IMG/VR virus record: IMGVR_UViG_3300027788_000009
Coordinates: 1 to 64,000 of that record
DNA: 64,000 nucleotides
Reading direction: 5' to 3' (one strand)
DNA from: a virus
The notes beneath the pieces are model-generated. The model saw only the letters and a program-made list of their open reading frames with translations. It was not told the DNA's origin and searched no databases. Within the stretch, counting starts at the first letter, position 1; each line of letters opens with the position of its first letter. Shown here piece after piece: positions 1 through 7,098 of the stretch. Position numbers and translations under genes: made by a program.

Positions 1-1
1 G

Positions 2-682
2 AAAACCCCAGACGCATTACTATCAGGTGAAAGTACTGTAGCTGTTATTAAGAGTTGTATTCCTGCCATCGTACAACCTTGGTTAATGCCTACTACTGAT
101 GTTGATGCGGTACTTATGGCTATTCGAATTGCAACCTACGGTGATGAAATGGATATGCTTTCTACATGTCCAAAATGCAGTGAAGAAAACAAATACACAG
201 TTGAACTTACTAAGTATCTAAATCAAGCGCAGTCTAATGTTTGGAACCCTGTATTTAATATTGGTGAATTAAAAATGACAATTCAACCATACACTTACAA
301 GCAAATGACAAAAACTAATATTAAAGCACTCGAACAACAACGTGTATTTAATATTGTTAATGACGAATCAATGAGTGATGAAGAAAAAATTGAAAGGTTT
401 CAAAAGAGTTTTAAAAAATTAACAGAACTTACTGTTGATACTATTGCTGATGTAATTTCTAAAATTGAAACTCCGAATGGTACTTCAACTGATAAAGCAC
501 AAATCCAAGAGTTTATCAACAACGCTGACAAAGAAATTTTTCAAGGATTATTAGATACGGTTACTGCTATGAAAGATAAATCCAGTATACCTGATCAAAA
601 TGTAAAATGCGAAAGTTGTAAACACGAATGGGCTATGCCTATCACAATGGACCAAGCAAATTTTTTCGCAGACAGATCCTGA
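2..682 (+). CDS. gp26: gp26-like baseplate hub / tail assembly protein (5'-partial)
   Basis: The reading frame is open from the left edge of the window, so the start lies upstream; the ATG at 86 is internal because conserved-looking sequence continues in frame before it. The protein carries two CxxC pairs, CPKC (codons at about 167-178) and CESC (608-619), which could form a zinc ribbon whose halves are far apart. This fits the T4 gp26 baseplate hub family (Pfam T4_baseplate), which in T4 is needed for hub assembly. The frame ends at TGA 680-682. A slippery A_AAT_TTT heptamer at 658-664 lies just before the stop, and the next frame (gp51-like) is in -1 register, so part of the product may be a longer fusion. 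Family assignment is from memory of motifs, not a search. Confidence 0.7.
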   Translation, partial: KTPDALLSGESTVAVIKSCIPAIVQPWLMPTTDVDAVLMAIRIATYGDEMDMLSTCPKCSEENKYTVELTKYLNQAQSNVWNPVFNIGELKMTIQPYTYKQMTKTNIKALEQQRVFNIVNDESMSDEEKIERFQKSFKKLTELTVDTIADVISKIETPNGTSTDKAQIQEFINNADKEIFQGLLDTVTAMKDKSSIPDQNVKCESCKHEWAMPITMDQANFFADRS

Positions 683-894
683 CACTGCCCGTATCAGAGA
701 TCGTTAGCATCTCCAATGATTTGGATAAAGATGCAAGGGCCCTTAAAAAAGATATCCTTCAGATTTGTTGGTATATGCGTGGAATGGATTATACTGCGGC
801 TATGCACTTATCATCAGACGAGCGTGAAATTATTAGTGATATAATTAAGGGCAATTTAGAAACAACCAAGAAAACAAACTTACCTTTCTTTTAG
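628..894 (+). CDS. gp51: gp51-like protein, probably a -1 frameshift extension of the upstream gene
   Basis: An 88-codon frame overlaps the gp26-like gene by 55 bases and has no convincing Shine-Dalgarno sequence before its ATG at 628. The frame is open only from 622. It stands in -1 register relative to the upstream gene at the heptamer A_AAT_TTT (658-664), and a stem-loop at 675-702 follows after 10 nt. Slipping there would give a fusion reading ...QANF then FRRQILTL. The C-terminal part is helical and charged and ends in NLPFF. Position and size suggest the short gp51-like hub-assembly protein that follows gp26 in marine T4-likes. The stop codon overlaps the convergent minus-strand gene in a shared TTAG. 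It could also be translated separately. Confidence 0.6.
   Translation: MGYAYHNGPSKFFRRQILTLPVSEIVSISNDLDKDARALKKDILQICWYMRGMDYTAAMHLSSDEREIISDIIKGNLETTKKTNLPFF
658..702 (+). promoter_or_regulatory. candidate programmed -1 frameshift signal
   Basis: A_AAT_TTT at 658-664 fits X_XXY_YYZ in the frame of the gp26-like gene. Ten bases downstream a stem forms between 675-682 (GATCCTGA) and 694-702 (TCAG-A-GATC): eight pairs with one bulged A and an 11-nt loop. The zero-frame TGA (680-682) lies inside the stem. The -1 frame then runs for another 76 codons. Tape-measure chaperones of many long-tailed phages (lambda G/GT) are made this way. No experimental support is available here. Confidence 0.6.
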
Positions 895-2882
895 GCTGCT
901 AATCTTTGCTTAACAATCTTAACAACTTCAGGTCCAGCTTTCTTAATTTGTCCTGCTAGTTGTTTTAGATCTGCACGGAAAATATCATTGTAGTTTGATT
1001 TATAATTAGCACGATCTTTTTCGTCAGGTGATATTTTTCCATCTTTATTAACATCTGCTGCAGGATCTGCTGCAGGATCTGCTGGAGCATCTGTACCTGA
1101 GTCTTCAGGTTCGTCTGGATAGTCTCCACCAGTTGCTTTTACTGGATTATCTGGAGTGCCTGTAGGATAATTTAGTTTATCATTGTCTGTTGCACTTGCT
1201 CCTGCACTTGCTCCTGCACTTGCTCCTGCACTTGCTCCTGCACTTGCTCCTGCACTTGCAGATTTTTTATCTGCTGGACTTGCTTTTGTAGGAGTCTTTC
1301 CACCTGGAGGAGTAATTTTCATTGAGTTGTAAGTACCTGCAATAACATCATCATTAACACCTAATCCTTTAATGAGGTTGTATATTTCATTTGAGTCTGA
1401 AGGTGAGCCTGCTTTCTTCCATGCAGTACTTAATTTTTCAGCAGTAACTTTTGTAGTCATTTGTTTAGCTGCGCCTTTGATTGCTCCGCCAACTGCTTTA
1501 ACACCTTTTTTAATTCCGGAGCCAATTTTTTTAAGTGCGTCAAACGGTCCTTCATTTAATCCTTGTCTGTTTTGATACGATACTGCATCAAACACACTTT
1601 CAAACATTAATTTGTTTTCTAACATGTGTGTGTTTACATTGTCAACTCTTGTAAACAACATGTACACTTGACCTTCTGAAAGTTTTTGTCCTTTGGTTAC
1701 AATACTTTCTTGTGAATTTTTACGATCGACTGCTGCTGTTGTAGCACCTTGTGCTGCTGCACTTGCTGCTGGTGCTGCTTGTTTAAGTTGTTCAACGGTA
1801 GATGCTAAATCAGCTTTACTGTTAGCAAGAATTTCTAATTGTGCATCTGATAAATCTTTAGCATCACTAAGATATTCAGCAGCCATATTTAGATCTGCAT
1901 TTGTATCTGTTAAACTTTTCATGTACTCGACGTACTTAATTGCTGCTTCATTTGCTTCTTTACTAAAACTATCTATTGCTTCAGCATTTGTTAGTTCTTT
2001 TGCAAGTTTGGCTAGCTGTTCTATTTGATCAGTTTCCATTACCCCTCGATAACTTGCGCCGTATCCTGTTCCAAATCTAATATCTGTCTGATAAGTTTTT
2101 GCATATACATCTAAGTTAGGATTTTGCTCCCATACAGCCGCTACATCATCTGGCATTAACTCCATAGTGTCTTTAAGATTGTCGGCTCCCATTTTAGCAG
2201 CCTGGTCTGCAATTTGTTTTGCTCCGCCATCTGCAATTGCTTCAATTTCGTCAGCTGCAATATATTCTGATGCCATACCAATCAAAGCACCAATTGCTGC
2301 TGTCTTAGCTGACTTACCAACTGCTGTTGAAAGTTTTTCACCTTGCAACAAATCTTTAGTAGCTCTAGCAAGGAAACCTGCTACTGCACCGCCTAGTGGT
2401 CCACCTGCAATTGCTGCTGCCGCAGTTAGAATAGCAACTGCTATACTTGCTTTGCCTGGATTGGCTTTTGCCCAATCACTAACAACCTTAACTGCTTTAA
2501 CTACCTTACTGTCTTTTTCGCCAATCTTTGTTTTTAGTTCAGCGAACTTAGCGTCTATATTTTGAACTGGGCCTGTGTTTTGTACTGCTTTACCTAGCTC
2601 TTTAATTTTACCATCAATCCACTTAACTGCTTCGATAGGAAGTTTAGCAACATCAACACCTTTACCAATACCTGTTCTATTACCACCGGCGCTGTTAGAA
2701 TCAGTTTCAATGTTTTTAAACAACTCACCAACTTGGGCCTGTGATAAATTTGCTTCAACAACATAACGTTCAATGTCACCAACCCAAGGCTGAATAACTT
2801 TTGTTTCTAACAATGTCATTCTAGGATCGTTCCAACCCTCTGTAATTAATTTTGTGTTTGTTGTTAAGTGTGAAATTCTCAT
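891..2882 (-). CDS. large Ala/Gly-rich phage protein with EF-hand-like loop, function unknown
   Basis: A 663-residue protein I cannot name. The N-terminal part is charged and helical. A long small-residue hydrophobic stretch (about residues 145-205, rich in A, G, I, V) resembles membrane-inserting or pore-like segments. A middle block looks like a coiled coil. About residues 450-540 hold a basic Gly/Lys-rich segment and a module with the pattern KLxxAWxKAGSPxDS, which I recall from other marine T4-like phage proteins. A (GASA)n tract follows, then ADPAADPAAD, then the canonical calcium loop DVNKDGKISPDE near residues 610-621. It begins one base from the upstream gene's stop (TAATG), so the two are translationally coupled. 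An internal, injected or tail-associated virion protein is plausible but unproven. Confidence 0.55.
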   Translation of the reverse strand: MRISHLTTNTKLITEGWNDPRMTLLETKVIQPWVGDIERYVVEANLSQAQVGELFKNIETDSNSAGGNRTGIGKGVDVAKLPIEAVKWIDGKIKELGKAVQNTGPVQNIDAKFAELKTKIGEKDSKVVKAVKVVSDWAKANPGKASIAVAILTAAAAIAGGPLGGAVAGFLARATKDLLQGEKLSTAVGKSAKTAAIGALIGMASEYIAADEIEAIADGGAKQIADQAAKMGADNLKDTMELMPDDVAAVWEQNPNLDVYAKTYQTDIRFGTGYGASYRGVMETDQIEQLAKLAKELTNAEAIDSFSKEANEAAIKYVEYMKSLTDTNADLNMAAEYLSDAKDLSDAQLEILANSKADLASTVEQLKQAAPAASAAAQGATTAAVDRKNSQESIVTKGQKLSEGQVYMLFTRVDNVNTHMLENKLMFESVFDAVSYQNRQGLNEGPFDALKKIGSGIKKGVKAVGGAIKGAAKQMTTKVTAEKLSTAWKKAGSPSDSNEIYNLIKGLGVNDDVIAGTYNSMKITPPGGKTPTKASPADKKSASAGASAGASAGASAGASAGASATDNDKLNYPTGTPDNPVKATGGDYPDEPEDSGTDAPADPAADPAADVNKDGKISPDEKDRANYKSNYNDIFRADLKQLAGQIKKAGPEVVKIVKQRLAA
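1191..1259. repeat. 12-bp tandem repeat inside coding sequence
   Basis: Five perfect copies of tgcacttgctcc run from 1191 to 1250, with a nine-base partial sixth copy. On the minus strand they encode the Gly-Ala-Ser-Ala tract of the 663-residue protein. The unit is a multiple of three, so copy-number change would alter linker length without a frameshift. Confidence 0.95.
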
Positions 2883-4000
2883 TATAGCATTCCTAAAAGT
2901 TCTTGTTTTTGCTTTGCGTCTAGCTTATCAATTTGTGTTTGAATATCTTTAGGCAGTTGAACTGCTGGTGCTGCTGCTTTTGGTGCAGCTTGTGTTGTTG
3001 GTTCAGCTTCTGGCTCAGCTTGTGCTTGTGGAGCATCAGTTGCTGCTGGTGCTGCTGCTTTTGGCTCAGCTGGTGTTTGTGCTGCCGGCGCTGCTGCTTT
3101 CGGTGGAGTTGTATTAGCTTGTGCTTGTGGTTCAGCTGGTGCAGTTGTATTAGCTGGTGTTTGCGCTTGTGGCGCATTAGTTGCTGCCGGTGCCGCAGTA
3201 TTATCTGGCTCTTGTTTAGCTGGATTAGTTGGCGCTGCTGGTGTTTGTACCGCTTGTGGCTTACTACCTGCTGTTGACGCTGTACTAGCGTCTGTGGCGC
3301 CAGCTGCTGCTGGTTTGTCGCCTGTGAAACCTTGTTTAACTCCGTCAATTGCTCCTGGTACTCCAAGTGCTCCGCCTTGTTGAGCATCTGCTGGCGCACT
3401 ACCTGTTCCTTTTTTAGAAACGCCACCTTGTTGGGCATACTTGTCCCCAACCGCTCTAAGAAAAATGTTGTCTAATTGGCCGCCACTAAGTGCTTCCATG
3501 ATTGAATCTTTGTTTGTAAAATCTACTGATGCTGTTTGCATTCCAACTTTTCCAAAGTTACCCATGCGTTGGGTCTTGTCAAAGTTTTTATCTACTGCTA
3601 CTGGTGCTGGATTTGCTGCTTTCGCTCCTGCTACTGCGCCTTTAGCAACATTGGCAGCTCCTTTGCCAACTGCTGCAATACCTTTGCCAACAGCTTTAAC
3701 GCCTTTACCTAGTGCTTTACCAATTACTTGTCCTGTAGTAGCTTTTTGCATTTCTGCTTCAGCACCCTTAGTTGGATACCCTTTAGTAGCTAGCCATTTA
3801 ATAAGAACTTCTGGTTCAGCTTTTTGTCTGCTTTGTCCAAGAAATATCTGAAATTGTTTTTTAAGTTCATTTGCTTCCTTGCCACTCTGCAGTCTACCTG
3901 TAGCAGCATTAGTAGGTGTTAGCTTGTTTGCCCACTTACTTAGAAAACCCATAGGCTTTTCGTCAAGTTGTTTTTCAATCAGAATTTCATTTAAACGCAT
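2882..4000 (-). CDS. Pro/Ala/Gln-rich phage protein, function unknown
   Basis: A 372-residue protein. Residues 1-70 are an ordinary charged helical region (MRLNEIL start, then a KPMGFLSKWANKL segment). About 90-130 hold repeated GKGVKAVGKG/AKGAVAG-type basic glycine motifs. From about 225 to 355 the protein is a disordered linker of A, P, Q, T and E. The last 17 residues are charged again and end in LLGML. The start is ATG at 4000; an AATAAATA box lies 35 bases upstream and a purine-rich AGAGG lies before the ATG. It is coupled to the next gene by TAATG. Similar N-terminal modules occur in marine T4-like genomes without a function. A virion-associated or scaffold-like role is a guess. Confidence 0.55.
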   Translation of the reverse strand: MRLNEILIEKQLDEKPMGFLSKWANKLTPTNAATGRLQSGKEANELKKQFQIFLGQSRQKAEPEVLIKWLATKGYPTKGAEAEMQKATTGQVIGKALGKGVKAVGKGIAAVGKGAANVAKGAVAGAKAANPAPVAVDKNFDKTQRMGNFGKVGMQTASVDFTNKDSIMEALSGGQLDNIFLRAVGDKYAQQGGVSKKGTGSAPADAQQGGALGVPGAIDGVKQGFTGDKPAAAGATDASTASTAGSKPQAVQTPAAPTNPAKQEPDNTAAPAATNAPQAQTPANTTAPAEPQAQANTTPPKAAAPAAQTPAEPKAAAPAATDAPQAQAEPEAEPTTQAAPKAAAPAVQLPKDIQTQIDKLDAKQKQELLGML

Positions 4001-4035
4001 TTTAAGAGACCTCTATACTTTGTATTCATATATGT

Positions 4036-4043
4036 TATTTATT
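4036..4043 (-). promoter_or_regulatory. late-promoter-like AATAAATA box
   Basis: The minus strand reads AATAAATA, one base from T4 TATAAATA, 35 bases upstream of the ATG at 4000. It sits just after a perfect 8-bp hairpin (4046-4065), an arrangement that could end the transcript from the endonuclease side and start a late one. Confidence 0.45.
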
Positions 4044-4045
4044 TA

Positions 4046-4065
4046 AGAACAGCTAAAGCTGTTCT
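4046..4065. terminator. perfect hairpin, possible terminator
   Basis: AGAACAGC (4046-4053) pairs with GCTGTTCT (4058-4065) around a TAAA loop. On the plus strand TGCTTTTT follows; on the minus strand the following sequence is A/T-rich but not a U-run. There is no plus-strand gene to terminate, so it may simply be part of the structured region. Confidence 0.4.
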
Positions 4066-4164
4066 GCTTTTTCGCTTTCGCTCAAAGCCTTATGCTTCGC
4101 TTTTAATTATCTAGATACTTAATAGTGTAAAAATAAACATTAATATTAATTGCGAAGCAATTTT

Positions 4165-4254
4165 AGCATCATCTAGATTGTATGGTCACAATTAGCCCGT
4201 TACCGGGCCAAGAATGAATTTTGAACATCATCTGAGTTCGCACAGTCACAATAG
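4165..4254. repeat. imperfect direct repeat within the structured region
   Basis: Copies at 4165-4195 and 4224-4254 share CATCATCT, then a variable middle, then GTCACAAT. They flank the GCCCG/CGGGC hairpin symmetrically. The spacing suggests two equivalent elements of one RNA or protein-binding array. Confidence 0.6.
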
Positions 4255-4647
4255 TATTAGAACTACAATGCTTTTATTAAACATAGCGTAGGCGGTTATC
4301 CGATACCTACTCATTCCGTCTTAGTTTCGTTGTTACAACGGCAGTTTACTATACAAATACTACCTTACATAGTAAACCTGCAGGAATTACCTGCTCTTTT
4401 AGCCTATTAGAAAATTTGTTTTATTAATATACAGCAAACCGGTTGTTCTAGGCGTATCCAATCATCGTCCTGTTAAGGATAGTGCTGTCATATCTCTGCC
4501 GTTAACCAGAATTCCTTACCGTCACACATCAGAACGGACTTTGGGCCACATAACAACGCCGTGGCGGGCTTATTTAACGGTTTATTTGCTGTTCGTACTG
4601 CCTGAGGATATATTGTGTATTATTGATAGTTGTGTATAAAATAAAAA

Positions 4648-5088
4648 TTAAGAGCCATTTATTTTTTGTAGTGCCTCTGTTAAGACCTTCGAACTGCCTA
4701 CTCTTACATTGATTATGCCATTATAGTAATCGTTAGTTTCTAGTACTCTACGATCAAATTGTTCTTTAGCCTCTAAGTAGCTTAACACGCCTCTGCTGGG
4801 ACAATAATGAATTATTTCCCGGGTAAACTTATCTTTGCCTAATTTTTCTACGTCTGCAAGTAAGTTATCTGATGATCCCCAATAGGTTTTCCAATCACTT
4901 TCCTTGTACCCACGTCTTTTATTCTTTCTGCCTTTTAGCGGTGGTTTAGTAGTTTTAAACTTTGCTAATTTCTTGCCTATATATTTGCGATCGTTAGTTA
5001 GGTTTGTAATCAAATATACAAAACCTTCACATCCTTCCGGAAGTGTTTCAACTATTTTGTTCTGGAATGTCCATTGTGGGGTCGTCAT
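4648..5088 (-). CDS. GIY-YIG (Seg-like) homing endonuclease
   Basis: A 146-residue protein with the two halves of the GIY-YIG nuclease motif: VYLI at residues 24-27 and KYIGKK at 35-40. A basic segment (KGRKNKRRGYK, about 52-62), a YWGSSDN block and a glutamate-bearing helix (YLEAKEQF, about 104-111) follow, as in T4 Seg endonucleases. It would be a freestanding homing endonuclease that cuts DNA and promotes its own spread. It overlaps the upstream 90-residue gene by 41 bases and stands directly beside the structured intergenic region, which could be its target or a remnant of a mobile element. A role other than homing, such as a housekeeping phage nuclease, is possible. Confidence 0.8.
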   Translation of the reverse strand: MTTPQWTFQNKIVETLPEGCEGFVYLITNLTNDRKYIGKKLAKFKTTKPPLKGRKNKRRGYKESDWKTYWGSSDNLLADVEKLGKDKFTREIIHYCPSRGVLSYLEAKEQFDRRVLETNDYYNGIINVRVGSSKVLTEALQKINGS

Positions 5089-5320
5089 CAGTAGTACTTA
5101 CTTTCTTGGGTCTACCGATCATGCCCTTTCTGGCTACTTTCCTATCTGTACGCTTATCTTGTATTTCTAATCTCCTAGTACTTGCATGTTTTCGTATTTC
5201 GCTTAACCAAAAACGTGCCTTGATGCCAGCCTCATCACTATCATGATATTCAAAACGATCTTGCCACTTAAAGTAGTTTTGAAACGCTTCAATCATTTCA
5301 TCATGAGAGTCTGTAGCCAT
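5048..5320 (-). CDS. small conserved protein downstream of gp46, function unknown
   Basis: A 90-residue hydrophilic protein: an acidic amphipathic N-terminal half (HDEMIEAFQNYFKW) and the block SDEAGIKARFWLSEIRKHAS, then a basic segment rich in K and R and an acidic tail. The pattern reminds me of a small unnamed protein next to gp46 in marine T4-like phages. It lies two bases after the gp46 stop and overlaps the endonuclease gene at its 3' end, so it is part of the gp47-gp46 operon. A DNA-binding or recombination accessory role is only suggested by position. Confidence 0.6.
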   Translation of the reverse strand: MATDSHDEMIEAFQNYFKWQDRFEYHDSDEAGIKARFWLSEIRKHASTRRLEIQDKRTDRKVARKGMIGRPKKVSTTDDDPTMDIPEQNS

Positions 5321-5322
5321 AG

Positions 5323-7098
5323 CTATTCCACAATTTCAACATCATTGCTATAAGATGTAAATCCGTTTTCTTTGATTACTTTAAGTACATGATTAACACG
5401 ACTGGTTAAGTCATCTCTATGACTAATCAAGAATACATTCTTTGATCTTTCTCTAGTCATCTTCTTTAAAATACCAATACTAGACTCAACACCTGCACTA
5501 TCCATGCCACTATCAACAAGTTCGTCAATGAATAATAAGTTAATGCTGTGATATAAACTTTCCCACACATCTCTAAATGCCCAGCTCATAGACAAAATAA
5601 GTCTATTACGTTCACCACGTGACAGGTTATCGAAGTCTAAGTCTTGTCCTAGCTGTGTAATTGTAACATTTAAATCATTTTGAAATTCTACAATGTGTGG
5701 CAGACCAATTTTACTTAGATAAAATGTAATTCGCTGATTTAAGTATGCAAGGTTCTGCTCAATAATTTTCTTACGAACAAAACTGTCTTTGTTTGTTAAC
5801 AGTTTATATAAAAACTCTTGATGATCTTTAACTTTTGTTAATTCATTTAACAGATCAAAACTTACTTCTTGAATAGCAGTATCTTGTAACTCTGTAATTT
5901 GTTCTGAGTACGGATTAGTTTCGTCTTTCTTTGATTGTAAGTCTTTAACAAACCCATCAACAGTATTTTTATGACCAAGAGCTTGTTCAAGCGTATCGTA
6001 CTGTGTAGGCGGACAAGAAGCTAGTTCTCCAATAGAGTTAACAACGTCTAAATGTTCCGTCAGCTGTGAACTATTAGTAATAATTTGTAATGCTGCTTCT
6101 TTCTTTTGATCTTCTTTTGCTTTTAAAATTTCTGCTTGTTTTTCATCATGTAATTCTTGTCCACACGTATGACACTTGTGTTCCTCTAAAAGTTTAATTT
6201 CGTTATCAAGTTTAGAGATTGTTTTTTCTTGTTTAGAATCGTCAGCTTCAATACTAGCTATCCATCGAGTTGCTTCTGCTAATTGAGATTTTTGTTTATT
6301 GTATTCTTCTAAACATTTGTGTGCGTCAATCTCAGCTTCAATATCCATTTCTTGCAAGATAGTAATACTTTTCTCAAATTGATCAATAGTTTCTTGATTA
6401 CTGTCGTTCCACATACGCTGTTTGCGTTCTAGAGACTCAATATTTTGTTGAATCTTTTCGTTAGAAATTTTAACAGTTTCAATTCTAGTATTTTCTGTAC
6501 CCATAGCATCTTTGTTGCGTTTCATTTCTTCTCGCAACGCATCTGCTTTTTCAGAAAGTAATGTAATACCTAGTAACTGTTCAATAATTGCTCTTTGATC
6601 ATTATTTTTTAATGCAAGGAACGGTTCAGTGTATGTGTTTAGTGCAACTAAATGCTTAAACATATCATGACTCATACCAAACAAGTCTTCAATTACTTTT
6701 TGTGTTTGTCTACTATCGCCTTGACTTTCATCAGCACTTTCTTCATGCTCCTCACCGTCAACTGTATATTTTAAAATATTAGGCTTACGCCCTCTTTCAA
6801 TTTTGTAAGCAATATTATCTTTTTCAAAATTAATAGTAACAAGCATTCCTTTGCCGTTAATTTTGTTAATAAGATTATCACGTTTGATGTTTGTTAATGC
6901 GCTACCGTATATTGCATAACTTAGTGCGTTAACAATAGTAGTTTTACCTGTGCCATTTCTAGAACCGCTATCGTCACCTCCTAGATCTAAGTTTTCACCT
7001 AGCACAAGAGTAAGTTCGCCTTTGTCAAAGTTAATTGCTTGAGTCTGGTTGCCCACACTCATAAAGTTTTTTACGGTTATGTCTTTAATTTTAATCAT
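5323..7098 (-). CDS. gp46: gp46 recombination endonuclease subunit (Rad50/SbcC-like)
   Basis: The 591-residue ATPase of the phage Mre11-Rad50-like complex, which processes DNA ends during recombination-dependent replication and helps degrade host DNA. Walker A (GSRNGTGKT) is at about 45-53. Two long coiled coils flank a zinc hook CHTCGQ at about 307-312. The ABC signature LSRGERNRL is near 490 and Walker B LLFIDEL near 517, followed by LISHR. All key residues are present and the length matches T4 gp46 (560). The start overlaps the gp47 stop by four bases, so the two subunits are translationally coupled. Confidence 0.97.
   Translation of the reverse strand: MIKIKDITVKNFMSVGNQTQAINFDKGELTLVLGENLDLGGDDSGSRNGTGKTTIVNALSYAIYGSALTNIKRDNLINKINGKGMLVTINFEKDNIAYKIERGRKPNILKYTVDGEEHEESADESQGDSRQTQKVIEDLFGMSHDMFKHLVALNTYTEPFLALKNNDQRAIIEQLLGITLLSEKADALREEMKRNKDAMGTENTRIETVKISNEKIQQNIESLERKQRMWNDSNQETIDQFEKSITILQEMDIEAEIDAHKCLEEYNKQKSQLAEATRWIASIEADDSKQEKTISKLDNEIKLLEEHKCHTCGQELHDEKQAEILKAKEDQKKEAALQIITNSSQLTEHLDVVNSIGELASCPPTQYDTLEQALGHKNTVDGFVKDLQSKKDETNPYSEQITELQDTAIQEVSFDLLNELTKVKDHQEFLYKLLTNKDSFVRKKIIEQNLAYLNQRITFYLSKIGLPHIVEFQNDLNVTITQLGQDLDFDNLSRGERNRLILSMSWAFRDVWESLYHSINLLFIDELVDSGMDSAGVESSIGILKKMTRERSKNVFLISHRDDLTSRVNHVLKVIKENGFTSYSNDVEIVE

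Larger units (their letters stand above)
4001..4647 (-). ncRNA. 647-bp gene-free region dense in hairpins, candidate structured RNA
   Basis: No reading frame of note is present and base composition is less AT-skewed than its flanks. Hairpins seen by eye: 4046-4065 (8 bp); 4148-4162 (AATTGC-GAA-GCAATT); 4195-4208 (GCCCG/CGGGC, loop GTAA on the minus strand, a GNRA tetraloop); 4288-4310 (GTAGG+CGG / CCG+CCTAC); 4328-4340 (CGTTG/CAACG); 4344-4377 (GTTTACTAT/ATAGTAAAC, 9 bp); 4380-4394 (GCAGG/CCTGC); 4545-4565 (GCCAC/GTGGC). The last is enclosed by a longer pairing of 4499-4505 with 4574-4580. The GNRA loop and the flanking minus-strand genes favour minus-strand transcription. I could not match tmRNA, RNase P, 6S or group I core motifs. 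Confidence 0.4.

Noticed and set aside
1191-1259. Regular repeats that could suggest a CRISPR array
   Set aside because: Units are 12 bases, directly adjacent, with no spacers, and are codons of an Ala/Gly/Ser linker.
2167-2565. Long plus-strand frames opposite the 663- and 372-residue genes
   Set aside because: They are rich in Ala, Ser, Leu and Cys, as expected for the antisense of the real Ala-rich genes, and lack ribosome-binding sites.
4001-4647. Group I intron, tmRNA or RNase P RNA
   Set aside because: No P/Q/R/S core, tag frame or conserved RNase P blocks could be matched on either strand; kept only as an unclassified candidate RNA.
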